Shown: one piece after another, positions 8,652 to 16,161 of the stretch
Layout: every line of letters starts with the position of its first letter
Numbering within the stretch: position 1 is the first letter of the stretch
Source of the DNA: Planctomycetota bacterium
GTDB taxonomy: Bacteria; Planctomycetota; Phycisphaerae; FEN-1346; JAACEH01
Direction of reading: 5' to 3'
Assembly: GCA_016935955.1 (NCBI GenBank)
Contig: JAFGPY010000430.1
Location: forward strand, 1 to 28,948
DNA: 28,948 bases
Made by a program: the position numbers and the translations under genes
The notes under the pieces: generated by a model
What the model was told of the DNA's origin: nothing
Database searches by the model: none
Seen by the model: the letters and a program-made list of their open reading frames with translations, nothing else

Positions 8652-9161
8652 GGGGTCGCACACTCGGTGCCGATCATTTCATCCATCCCGTCGCCGTGCC
8701 CCATAGGACCACGTAAAATCCGGAATTGGTGGAAATCCCCGATCGGTCGTCTCCCAAGACAAAAAAACACTCTCAGCAGCAGCAATACGTGAAAATGCCA
8801 TGATGCCACTGACCCCATTTGACGATACAGATAGACAAGGGAGAGCACCGGCAACTCGACATCGACACGCGACCGCCTTTCCTGGACGACAATTGCAGTC
8901 TGTTCACAACATGCTGATGCGCTCGCGCCGTGCCGGCAACCGACAGGTCTTTGGCAAGTGGTCTCGGTATCACCCGTGGTAGGCGGTGGGAAGCAGTGTT
9001 GTCCCGTCGCTGACCAATTTCTCTGATGGGCACCTCTTCAGAAAAGATTCCGCGAGACCCAGGTTGTGGTCTTGGGACACTTGGTTGGGCACCGGTTGTG
9101 TCAAACCGGCAAACGGCCTCAGTTGACGGCGAGACATGCAAAGTTTTCCGGCTCTTTTTTT
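8652..9161. other. Long intergenic region upstream of mraZ
   Basis: About 500 bases hold no convincing gene. Composition is more AT-rich than the flanking genes in places, with homopolymer runs at about 8761-8767 (A) and 9155-9163 (T). Two compact hairpins are visible: CCCAGG/CTTGGG at about 9058-9076, and CCGGTT-N6-AACCGG at 9092-9109. A TGGTA-N5-TGGGA pair at 8977-8991 resembles the MraZ-type repeats nearer mraZ. I looked for RNase P RNA, SRP RNA, tmRNA and 6S RNA signatures and did not see them. Confidence 0.45.
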
Positions 9162-9191
9162 TTGACATGCGGTGGGAAAAGGTGGTAGATA
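9162..9191 (+). promoter_or_regulatory. Probable mraZ (dcw) promoter
   Basis: A perfect TTGACA at 9162-9167 is followed after 18 bases by TAGATA at 9186-9191, preceded by TGG, which gives an extended -10. A nine-base T run ends inside the -35 and may act like an UP element. Transcription would begin near 9198, about 50 bases before the mraZ start. Confidence 0.65.
9173..9187 (+). promoter_or_regulatory. Candidate MraZ operator repeats in the promoter spacer
   Basis: TGGGA at 9173-9177 and TGGTA at 9183-9187 are direct repeats with a 10-base period, inside the -35/-10 spacer and overlapping the extended -10. E. coli MraZ is known to bind TGGGN repeats separated by five bases and repress its own operon, so the position fits autoregulation. 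The repeats are short, and chance occurrence in GC-rich DNA is possible. Confidence 0.5.
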
Positions 9192-9224
9192 CTATACGTC
9201 AGAGGCCGATGAAGAAGGGGCTAG

Positions 9225-9249
9225 TGGCAGGTTGTGGGAGATTGTGGCT
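9225..9249 (+). promoter_or_regulatory. Three further TGG repeats at the mraZ start
   Basis: TGGCA (9225-9229), TGGGA (9235-9239) and TGGCT (9245-9249) are spaced exactly 10 bases apart, the periodicity of E. coli MraZ boxes. They overlap the ribosome site and probable start codon of mraZ. Occupancy here could block elongation or initiation; this is inferred. Confidence 0.4.
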
Positions 9250-9725
9250 TGCTGTTTACCGGCGAATTCTACTATCACCTTGATGCCAAGAATCGCCTGG
9301 TCATCCCAGGCAAGATTCGCGATGGCGTCGATGTGACCGTAGACGGCCAAGGCTGGTACTTGGTTCCGGGATTCGATGGCACTATCTCGCTCTACACGCC
9401 TGCGACCTTCGAGCGTCTGGCCGGCGACCGGCAGGCCGAGTTGTTCAGCCTGAAGAGCGTTCGCGACTACGACCGTCTGCACTTTGCCCTGAGCGCCCAC
9501 GTTGAGACCGACCGCCTTGGTCGCATCCTGGTTCCCGACACCATGCTCAAACGGGCGGGCATCAGCAAGGACGTGGCGATCGTCGGCGTTCGCGATCACC
9601 TGGAAATCTGGGATCGCGCGAAGTGGGAGCAGTTCGTCAACGGCAACTTCGCCTCCCACGACGAGATGGCCCGCGACGCGTTCAACACGGCGCGACAGGA
9701 AGGCAAGCAGTCGTCCTCCTCATGA
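9249..9725 (+). CDS. mraZ: Transcriptional regulator MraZ
   Basis: The product (158 residues from the chosen start) has two SpoVT/AbrB-like DNA-binding repeats. The first has FTGEFYYHLDAKNRLVIP with the DxKxR motif at residues 12-16; the second has VETDRLGRILVP at about 86-96. MraZ forms a ring-shaped oligomer that binds direct repeats upstream of the dcw cluster and regulates it. I chose the TTG at 9249 because it gives the family-typical M-L-F-T-G-E start and has GGGAG eight bases upstream; a GTG at 9234 is possible and would add five residues. A short serine-rich tail ends the protein. It is the first gene of the cluster. Confidence 0.93.
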   Translation: MLFTGEFYYHLDAKNRLVIPGKIRDGVDVTVDGQGWYLVPGFDGTISLYTPATFERLAGDRQAELFSLKSVRDYDRLHFALSAHVETDRLGRILVPDTMLKRAGISKDVAIVGVRDHLEIWDRAKWEQFVNGNFASHDEMARDAFNTARQEGKQSSSS

Positions 9726-9834
9726 CCCCTCTTCAGGGTCGCTTCCAGCAGTGGAGGCGGCCCTGAATGATGGTTTTTCGACGGACAAGTTTACGATGCA
9801 CGGCAGGCCTACGGGCCGGAGGTGGGTGAAGGTG

Positions 9835-10101
9835 ATGAAGGCGCGAGGCAAAGCAGGCGGTGCAGTGAACAGGTCGTCCTGGGACGCGGTGCGACGAGTT
9901 CTTCGTAGCGATCCCATGGCCGAGGACCTGTCGTCGGAAGAGACGGCCATGCTCGTCAGCCAGTTGACCGACCTGGTGGGTCGCGTCGACCGTGTACGGG
10001 CCTTGGGACCGGCCTTCGCCGATCTCAGCGTCTCACAGAACGTTCAGGACCTGCTGGCCCGACTGGAAGTCGGCAGCGGTTTGCAGACAGGCGTGCACTG
10101 A
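9835..10101 (+). CDS. Small hypothetical protein between mraZ and rsmH
   Basis: A small frame of 88 codons fills most of the gap between mraZ and rsmH. Its codon use is similar to the neighbours from the DPMAEDLSSEETAML stretch onward. The basic N-terminus is followed by a probable amphipathic, heptad-like helical region (ETAMLVSQLTDLVGRVDRV) and a second helix near the end (NVQDLLARLEVG). There is no signal peptide or membrane span. I do not recognise a family. The ATG at 9835 has GGAGG 12 bases upstream and GAAGG only two bases upstream; ATG at 9796 or GTG at 9832 are alternatives. Its position suggests co-transcription with mraZ and rsmH. Confidence 0.55.
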   Translation: MKARGKAGGAVNRSSWDAVRRVLRSDPMAEDLSSEETAMLVSQLTDLVGRVDRVRALGPAFADLSVSQNVQDLLARLEVGSGLQTGVH

Positions 10102-10175
10102 GGCGGATCCAGCGGTCTCCGCTTCGTGACAGACCCGCAGTTCGTTACAGCCCTCGCCACTATTACGCGGACGGC

Positions 10176-11099
10176 ATGCCCTACGATGGCGAACATCTCT
10201 CTGTTCTGCTGGCCGAAACTCTGGGCGTGTTGTCCCCTCAGCCGGGCGACCTGGTGCTTGACGGCACCGTAGGCGGCGGCGGCCACACGCTGGCGTTGCT
10301 CAAGCGGATCGTCCCCGGCGGACGGCTGATCGCTCTGGACCGCGACGCCGACGCGCTGGAGGTGGCCGCTAAACGTCTCGGTGACGATCCGGGGCAGTGT
10401 GTGTTGCGACAGGAGAACTTCGCCGACTTCGAGCACGTGCTCGACGAGTTGGACGTGGCCGCACTGGACGTGGCGTTGCTCGACCTGGGCGTGTCGAGCT
10501 TTCAGTTCGGTCCCAGCGGACGCGGTTTCACGTTTCAGCACGACGAGCCGCTGGATATGCGGATGGACGTCCGTAGCGGCCCGACGGCCGCCGATCTGGT
10601 CAACGAACTGGATGAGCGCGAACTGGCCGACCTGTTCTACACCTACGGTGAGGAACGCAACAGCCGCCGCATCGCCCGGCGAATCGTCGAGGCGCGTCGC
10701 ACAAAACGGATTGAAACGAGCGGACACCTGGCTCAACTGATTCTGTCCGCTCAGGGAAAACGATATCGAGGCCGATGGCAGCGAATACATCCTGCGACGA
10801 AGTGCTTCATGGCGCTACGTATCGCAGTGAACGAGGAAACAGCGAGTCTTCAGCGGTTCTGTGATGCGATTGCCGGCCGGCTGACCCCCGGAGGGCGCGT
10901 TGCGATCATCAGTTTCCACAGTCTGGAGGATCGCATCGTCAAGACGACGTTCAAGCGGCTGGCCGCAGAGGGGCTGATCGAAGTGCTGACCCGCAAGCCG
11001 ATCACTCCGAGCGAGGAAGAGCAGGCAGCCAACCCGCGAAGTCGTAGTGCGAAGCTCAGGGCAGCCCGCCGAATCGGCGGATCGCAGCAACAGACGTAA
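10176..11099 (+). CDS. rsmH: 16S rRNA (cytosine(1402)-N(4))-methyltransferase RsmH
   Basis: RsmH (MraW) uses S-adenosylmethionine to methylate N4 of cytosine 1402 in 16S rRNA. The 307-residue product is of usual length. It begins with EHLSVLLAET, followed by the SAM-binding DGTVGGGGHT loop (about 29-38). Next come LDLGVSSFQ and GFTFQHDEPLDMRMD. Later it has RIHPATKCFMALRIAVNEE and IISFHSLEDRIVK. The ATG at 10176 has no strong ribosome site; the frame stays open upstream to mid-way through the previous gene but has no ATG or GTG start close by. It is the second conserved gene of standard dcw clusters, after mraZ. Confidence 0.96.
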   Translation: MPYDGEHLSVLLAETLGVLSPQPGDLVLDGTVGGGGHTLALLKRIVPGGRLIALDRDADALEVAAKRLGDDPGQCVLRQENFADFEHVLDELDVAALDVALLDLGVSSFQFGPSGRGFTFQHDEPLDMRMDVRSGPTAADLVNELDERELADLFYTYGEERNSRRIARRIVEARRTKRIETSGHLAQLILSAQGKRYRGRWQRIHPATKCFMALRIAVNEETASLQRFCDAIAGRLTPGGRVAIISFHSLEDRIVKTTFKRLAAEGLIEVLTRKPITPSEEEQAANPRSRSAKLRAARRIGGSQQQT

Positions 11100-11129
11100 G
11101 TGCAGTGGGCAGGAAGTTTCATACAGGTT

Positions 11130-11156
11130 CCTGTCGCTCGGCGACAGGGGGGTGTT
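11130..11156 (+). terminator. Hairpin with T tract between rsmH and the LysM gene
   Basis: CCTGTCGC (11130-11137) pairs perfectly with GCGACAGG (11141-11148) around a three-base loop, and two more wobble pairs can extend it. GGGGTGTTTT follows. It resembles an intrinsic terminator or attenuator, with a G-rich gap before the T tract, so it may be only partly effective. Confidence 0.45.
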
Positions 11157-11208
11157 TTGGCACAGGTCGTCAGGTTCACTCGCCGGAATGATCGCCGTTG
11201 ACGTACCG

Positions 11209-11224
11209 GCCCGAGAAATCGGGC
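11209..11224 (+). promoter_or_regulatory. GNRA-loop hairpin just upstream of the LysM ribosome site
   Basis: GCCCGA and TCGGGC form a perfect six-bp stem capped by GAAA, a stable GNRA tetraloop. It ends about six bases before the AAGGAGGA ribosome site of the LysM gene. It could protect the mRNA 5' end or keep the ribosome site exposed. Confidence 0.4.
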
Positions 11225-11243
11225 TGAAACAAGGAGGAAGGCT

Positions 11244-12356
11244 GTGTCGCGGGAGACGAAGATCGGACTGTTGGTGGCTACGGGCATCATTCTCACCTTT
11301 GCGTTCATTCTTCAGATGCAGTTGGCCGGCGAGCCCTTGGCTCCGCTCGACCACGACAACGAGGGCCTTCACCTGTCACAGAGGCAGGTAGCCCCCCAAC
11401 CCCTGTCCGGTCCGGACAATGTTGAACCCGACGACGGTCAGCCTGTTGCCGACGGCGGTGGCGAGCGCTTGGCCGACGGCCCCGCAGGCGGCCATGACGC
11501 TGCGATTCTTCCCGGTGACGATCCGGACGAGTCCGTCGAAGACACGGGCTTGTTTGTGGTTCAGAGGGGACCGGCCGCAGGCGATCAGGCCATTGCCGAC
11601 AATGGCACTGATGAGCAACGAGACGGGCCGCTCACCGGCGACGATCGCGCCGTCGAGGTCGAGCAGGTAGCCGCTCGTACGTACACCGTGGTTGCCGGAG
11701 ACAGCCTGTACCGCATCGCGGAAAAAGAATTCGGTCCCGGCAAGGGCGCCCAGTGGCATCGCATCGCCGAAGCCAACCCTGAACTCCGCAACCCTACGCA
11801 TCTGCGAGCGGGAATGGTCATCACGATTCCTTCTCCAGAGCCGCAACGTATTGTCGGTCGTGAGCCTGTGCAGACGCCCGAGGCACGCGACGTGCAGCCG
11901 ACGACTGGCCCGCGGACCTACGTGGTTCAGGCCGGTGATACGCTTGGCGAGATCAGCCAGAAGGAGTTGGGCACCTCGAAGAAGTGGCAGATGATCAGCC
12001 AGGCGAACGGTAATCTGGACCCGGCTTCGCTCCGCGTGGGGCAGAAGCTGATCATTCCGGACGAGCCGCGGCAGCAGGTGATCGCGCAGTCCGACGGGCC
12101 GGCCATCGAGCGTGCTCTCGAGGAAGCGGCCCAATTCGTTTCCGACAGTCGGCAACCGACGGGTATCTACCGCGTTCGTTCCGGCGACTCGCTGTACGGC
12201 ATTGCCCGACGTGTTCTGGCCAGCGGCGACCGCTGGAAGGAAATCTACGAACTCAACCGCGACAAGATGTCGTCGCCGAACGACCTCGTGTCCGGGCAGG
12301 TAATTCTCGTGCCGGCCCTCGGGCAGGTGGCGATGGCCGAGTCGACGGTCCACTGA
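11244..12356 (+). CDS. Membrane-anchored protein with three LysM domains
   Basis: The 370-residue product has a short cytoplasmic N-terminus, one membrane span (about 7-27), an acidic Gly/Pro/Asp-rich linker to about residue 144, and three LysM modules. These are TYTVVAGDSLYRIAEKEFG (about 146-195), TYVVQAGDTLGEISQKELG (about 215-262) and IYRVRSGDSLYGIARRVLA (about 308-356), each closing with an ITIP/LIIP/LVP strand. LysM binds GlcNAc-containing glycans such as peptidoglycan. No catalytic domain is attached. The GTG at 11244 is chosen because a near-perfect AAGGAGGA precedes it. Lying between rsmH and ftsL, it may be a periplasmic wall-binding factor working with the division machinery. Confidence 0.88.
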   Translation: MSRETKIGLLVATGIILTFAFILQMQLAGEPLAPLDHDNEGLHLSQRQVAPQPLSGPDNVEPDDGQPVADGGGERLADGPAGGHDAAILPGDDPDESVEDTGLFVVQRGPAAGDQAIADNGTDEQRDGPLTGDDRAVEVEQVAARTYTVVAGDSLYRIAEKEFGPGKGAQWHRIAEANPELRNPTHLRAGMVITIPSPEPQRIVGREPVQTPEARDVQPTTGPRTYVVQAGDTLGEISQKELGTSKKWQMISQANGNLDPASLRVGQKLIIPDEPRQQVIAQSDGPAIERALEEAAQFVSDSRQPTGIYRVRSGDSLYGIARRVLASGDRWKEIYELNRDKMSSPNDLVSGQVILVPALGQVAMAESTVH

Positions 12357-12409
12357 TCGTCGACGGTTGGTGCGCGACGGCTAATCGGGTCGCGCGATGG
12401 TGATACGTG

Positions 12410-12679
12410 ATGAAGGTTTCCCGCATCCTGTTCCTGTTCGCTGTGTTGCTGACGCTCGGCATGATTCTGGTTGCCCTGCGTGCCGAGACCCAGCAGGCCG
12501 GCTACGTCGTCGGCCAGTTGCAGGGGCGGCAACGGGACCTCAAACGCAAATGTCTTGAACTCGAATTGGAGATCGCTCGGCTTCGTGATCCGGTGCGGCT
12601 GGAGAACCAGGTCGAGCAGATGGCTCTTGACCTCGACCCTCCCGACGTCGGCGATGCGGCCGAGGTGGCCGACTTTTGA
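12410..12679 (+). CDS. ftsL: FtsL-like cell division protein
   Basis: This 89-residue bitopic protein has one N-terminal membrane span (about 4-23) and then a leucine/charge-rich coiled coil (QLQGRQRDLKRKCLELELEI). The end, RLRDPVRLENQVEQMALDL, resembles the RIE.A...GM pattern of FtsL and FtsB. FtsL works with FtsB and FtsQ to scaffold and activate FtsW-FtsI. Sequence similarity in this family is always low, so the call rests on size, topology and position immediately before ftsI. FtsB has the same architecture and cannot be excluded. GTG at 12407 and ATG at 12410 are adjacent candidate starts; the ribosome site is weak. The stop codon is part of a hairpin. Confidence 0.78.
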   Translation: MKVSRILFLFAVLLTLGMILVALRAETQQAGYVVGQLQGRQRDLKRKCLELELEIARLRDPVRLENQVEQMALDLDPPDVGDAAEVADF

Positions 12680-12715
12680 CGGCAGCTGGATGCCGTCAGT
12701 TCGCGTTTTGTCTTT
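12677..12715 (+). terminator. Hairpin overlapping the ftsL stop, terminator-like
   Basis: TGACGGCA (12677-12684) and TGCCGTCA (12691-12698) form a perfect eight-bp stem with a six-base loop. The ftsL TGA is the first three bases of the stem. GTTTTGTCTTT follows about seven bases later. It could attenuate transcription or set the ratio of FtsL to FtsI; the gap before the T tract makes full termination doubtful. Confidence 0.4.
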
Positions 12716-12738
12716 CCTGAAACGGTGGCACGGCAATA

Positions 12739-14625
12739 GTGACGCAGCAGCACGCGTCGGCCGCACGCAGGACGCAACTCCTGCTGACGGTCGCCTTCTC
12801 TCTCGTTTTTCTGGCCCTGATCGGTTGGCTGGCCGCCATCCAGATCTGCAGCCGCGATGCGCTGACCCGCCGCGCCGAACGACAGCACACCGTTCACAAA
12901 ACCATTCCTCCGTTTCGTGGATACATTCTCGATCGTCACAGCCGGGCGATGGCCGCGACGGTTGACGGCTGCACGGTCTTCGCCGACCCGAAGTTCATCC
13001 ATCAGCAGGGTACCCCGACTGGTGCTGATCGGAACACCGACCGACAACCGTCCGGCCATACCGCCTCCCGCGATGGTCAGGCGGCAATGACTTGCCTGGC
13101 GGACGCCCAGTCGATCGACGACATGTACCGTTCCAACCGTCTGCACGTAGCTCAACAGGTGGCCCCGCTGCTGGCCATGAACGCCGAGGAGGTCGAGACC
13201 CTCGTGGCTGCCGATCCGCACAAGCAATTCGTGCGGCTGAAGCGCGGCGTCGATGGCCCCACGCGCGAGGCCGTCCAGTCACTCGGCCTCCGTGGCATCG
13301 GGTTCCAGAGCGAAGGGCTGCGATGCTATCCCAACGGTACGTTGGCCGCCCACTTGGTCTGCGGAGTGGGCGTCGATAATCAGCCCCATGGCGGCCTGGA
13401 GTATCAGTATAACAACCAGCTTCGCGGTTCATCCGGTAGCCGTGTCCTCGAAGTCGACGGACGCCGCCGCGCCGTCTGGATCCGCAACGATAACTACACA
13501 CCTGCTCGTGACGGACAGTTGGTCGTGACAACGATCGACTTGGCGATCCAGGCCTTCACCGAGAAGGCTCTGGCCACGGCCGTCACCCGCTTCAAGGCTC
13601 GCGGTGGATCGGCCCTGGTCATGGACCCCGCCACGGGTGAGATTCTGGCCTTGGCCAATTACCCGACGTTCGATCCAACCGAGTACGCCGAGGCCGATCC
13701 CTATGTCAGCCGCAATCGCCTGCTGACCGATCCCTATGAACCGGGCAGCACGTTCAAGTGCTTTGTTTCGACGGCCGCACTGCAGGCCGGCGTCGTGAAG
13801 CCTAACGAGAAAATCTTCTGTCACAATGGGTTTGCCGTGATTGACGGCCGCAGGATGACGGACCACCATCCGTTCGGCTCGCTGACATTCCAAGAGGTGG
13901 TCATTCGCTCATCGAACATCGGCATGGCTGTGCTCGGGAAACGGCTCGGCAATGAGCAACTGTACGAGGCTGTCTGCCGCTTCGGCTTCGGTGAAAAGAC
14001 CGGGGTGTCGCTGCCTGGCGAATCGTCCGGCTTGGTCTACCCGCTTGACCGCTGGCACAAGTGGAGCGCGACGAGCATCCCGATGGGCTACGAAATTCTG
14101 GTCACGCCGCTGCAGATCGCCACGGCCTTTAGTTCGATCGCCAACGGCGGTCAGCTTCTGAGGCCGTCGGTCACGCGCTACGTCTGCGCCGCGGACCAGA
14201 CGATTGTCGAAGACCACCGTGAGCCTGTCGTAGTGCGTCGCGTGATGAGCGAAGAAACCGCCCGGTTCATGCGTCACAAGGTGCTGCACGAAGTTGTCTG
14301 GAGCGACATCGGCACGGGCAAGCAGGCCCGCATCCCCGGCTACGGCGTGTTCGGCAAGACCGGTACCGCCAAGAAGAAGAACCCGCACGGTGGCGGCTAT
14401 TCCAGCGAGTTGTACGTCGGCTCGTTCATCGCCGCTGCGCCGCTGGATAATCCGCGCGTCGTGGTGATGGTGGTCATCGACGAGCCGCAGAAGTCGATAG
14501 CCTACTACGGAGGCACGGTTGCCGCTCCGGCCGTGCGGGAGATTCTGGCCAAGTGCCTGGGCTATCTCGACGTGCCGCCCGACGAGCCCGCTCGACTGGC
14601 TGCCGCAACGCACAGGTCTCACTGA
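12739..14625 (+). CDS. ftsI: Peptidoglycan D,D-transpeptidase FtsI (class B penicillin-binding protein)
   Basis: FtsI cross-links septal peptidoglycan in the periplasm with FtsW. The 628-residue product has a short cytoplasmic tail, a membrane span (about 13-34), a class B dimerisation domain with PPFRGYILDRHSRAMA (about 57-72), and a C-terminal transpeptidase domain. All three catalytic motifs are present: STFK at 337-340 (nucleophile Ser337), SSN at 391-393 and KTGT at 540-543. No PASTA domain follows, unlike SpoVD. Residues about 88-127 are a polar stretch inside the dimerisation region that looks like an insertion. The GTG start at 12739 has a poor ribosome site. Position after ftsL and before murE supports FtsI rather than an elongation PBP2. 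Confidence 0.94.
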   Translation: MTQQHASAARRTQLLLTVAFSLVFLALIGWLAAIQICSRDALTRRAERQHTVHKTIPPFRGYILDRHSRAMAATVDGCTVFADPKFIHQQGTPTGADRNTDRQPSGHTASRDGQAAMTCLADAQSIDDMYRSNRLHVAQQVAPLLAMNAEEVETLVAADPHKQFVRLKRGVDGPTREAVQSLGLRGIGFQSEGLRCYPNGTLAAHLVCGVGVDNQPHGGLEYQYNNQLRGSSGSRVLEVDGRRRAVWIRNDNYTPARDGQLVVTTIDLAIQAFTEKALATAVTRFKARGGSALVMDPATGEILALANYPTFDPTEYAEADPYVSRNRLLTDPYEPGSTFKCFVSTAALQAGVVKPNEKIFCHNGFAVIDGRRMTDHHPFGSLTFQEVVIRSSNIGMAVLGKRLGNEQLYEAVCRFGFGEKTGVSLPGESSGLVYPLDRWHKWSATSIPMGYEILVTPLQIATAFSSIANGGQLLRPSVTRYVCAADQTIVEDHREPVVVRRVMSEETARFMRHKVLHEVVWSDIGTGKQARIPGYGVFGKTGTAKKKNPHGGGYSSELYVGSFIAAAPLDNPRVVVMVVIDEPQKSIAYYGGTVAAPAVREILAKCLGYLDVPPDEPARLAAATHRSH

Positions 14626-14670
14626 AACTCACAGACGGTCGCCGCCGTACTGCCTGGGAAATGAACGCTG

Positions 14671-16161
14671 ATGACACGGAGGTCGTTGTCGCAACTGCTG
14701 CCGGCTCTGCCCGAGCACCGTCGCCTGACCGATGGTGACCCGGCGGTCCAGCGCGTCGTCTGCGACAGCCGCCAGGTCCGGCCCGGAGACCTCTTCGTCG
14801 CCGTTCGGGGCATCGATGCCGACGGACACCAGTTCGTCGCCCGCGCCGTCGCCGCAGGCGCCGCAGCGGTGGTCGTCGAACGACCGGAAAGCGTGCCGTC
14901 CGGGACCGTTGCCGTCCAGGTTCCCGATGGTCGCGAGGCTGCCGCTCTGCTGGCCCACGAAATGGCCGCACACCCGACCCGTACGCTGACCGTCCTGGGC
15001 GTCACGGGAACCAACGGTAAGACCACCACGACTTACCTGACTCGCAGCATCTTGGAGACGGCCGGACGCAAGACCGGTGTCATCGGCACCATCAGCTACC
15101 AGGTCGGTTCGCGGACCATCCCCGCGCCGACCACCACGCCCGGCCCCGTGCAACTGGTCGAGTGTTTCACCGACATGGTGGCTTCGGGCATGAGCGCCGC
15201 CGTGATGGAAGTTTCCAGCCACGCCCTTGATCAACGGCGGACCCTGGGTGTCGAGTTCCGCGCGGCCGCTTTCACGAACCTGACACCCGAGCACCTGGAT
15301 TACCATCGCAACGTGGCCGACTATCGTCAGGCCAAGAGCCGTCTGTTCGAGCAGCTTGCTCCCGACGCCGTGGCCGTGCTCAATCGCGACGACGAAGCCT
15401 CCGAGCATTTTGCCGCTGCCACCAAGGCCCGCGTCCTGTGGTACTCCATGAAGACCGAGGCCGACATTGCGGCCGCCGACGTCACGGTCGATCTCGACGG
15501 GGCGCGATTCCAGCTTGTTCTTGGCCTCGACCGGTTGCCGGTCCAGCTGAAACTCATCGGGCGACACAACGTCTACAATGCCATGGCGGCCGCCGGACTG
15601 GCCATGGCGCTGGGCGTTCCGCCGCAGACGATCGTCCGCGGGCTGGAGGCCCTCAACGCCGTACCGGGGCGGCTTGAGCCGGTGCGTTGCGGCCAACCGT
15701 TCACCGTGCTCGTGGATTATGCCCACACCGATGACGCCCTGGAGAACTCGCTGTCGTCCGTAGGGCCGCTGAAGCGGGGTCGGCTGATTGTCGTCTTCGG
15801 TTGCGGTGGCGACCGTGATCGCACCAAGCGCCCGCGCATGGCCGCCGTGGCCGAGCGATGGGCCGATCTGGTCATTGTCACAAACGACAACCCGCGGACC
15901 GAGAATCCGGATACGATTGCCGATGAGGTCTTCGCGGGATTCAAGTCGCCGCATGCCGTGACGCGTGAGCTGGACCGCGGAGCAGCTATCCATCGGGCCA
16001 TCGAGGCGGCCCGCCCGGGTGACGTGGTCGTTGTCGCTGGTAAGGGGCACGAGGATTACCAGATCGTGGGCACCGAAAAACGGCACTTCGACGATCGCGA
16101 GCAAGCCCGCAATGTCCTGACGTCCCTGGGCTATGATGCCCATGTTGGAGACCGTGCGTGA
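14671..16161 (+). CDS. murE: UDP-MurNAc-L-alanyl-D-glutamate:meso-diaminopimelate ligase MurE
   Basis: MurE adds the third amino acid to the peptidoglycan precursor in the cytoplasm using ATP. The 496-residue product has the three Mur ligase domains. The P-loop is GVTGTNGKTTT (about 110-120). MEVSSHALDQRR and FTNLTPEHLDYH follow. The probable carbamylated lysine is Lys222 in YRQAKSRLF. VDYAHTDDALEN lies near 348-359. TNDNPRTENP contains DNPR at 406-409, the motif that selects meso-diaminopimelate rather than lysine. The start at 14671 lies 45 bases after ftsI. Its stop overlaps the GTG of murF by four bases, indicating translational coupling. Confidence 0.96.
   Translation: MTRRSLSQLLPALPEHRRLTDGDPAVQRVVCDSRQVRPGDLFVAVRGIDADGHQFVARAVAAGAAAVVVERPESVPSGTVAVQVPDGREAAALLAHEMAAHPTRTLTVLGVTGTNGKTTTTYLTRSILETAGRKTGVIGTISYQVGSRTIPAPTTTPGPVQLVECFTDMVASGMSAAVMEVSSHALDQRRTLGVEFRAAAFTNLTPEHLDYHRNVADYRQAKSRLFEQLAPDAVAVLNRDDEASEHFAAATKARVLWYSMKTEADIAAADVTVDLDGARFQLVLGLDRLPVQLKLIGRHNVYNAMAAAGLAMALGVPPQTIVRGLEALNAVPGRLEPVRCGQPFTVLVDYAHTDDALENSLSSVGPLKRGRLIVVFGCGGDRDRTKRPRMAAVAERWADLVIVTNDNPRTENPDTIADEVFAGFKSPHAVTRELDRGAAIHRAIEAARPGDVVVVAGKGHEDYQIVGTEKRHFDDREQARNVLTSLGYDAHVGDRA

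Noticed and set aside
7841..8854. Minus-strand open frame of 337 codons opposite the PEP-CTERM gene
   Set aside because: Composition is shadow-like and the plus strand has signal peptide, PEP-CTERM tail, promoter and terminator.
8534..9161. Possible RNase P RNA, SRP RNA, tmRNA or 6S RNA
   Set aside because: None of the conserved core sequences of these RNAs is visible; only simple hairpins were found.
8773..9168. Minus-strand open frame of 131 codons upstream of mraZ
   Set aside because: No family motif or ribosome site; codon use does not resemble the real genes.
14629..16143. Minus-strand open frame of 504 codons opposite murE
   Set aside because: Shadow of a well-defined MurE with full motifs.
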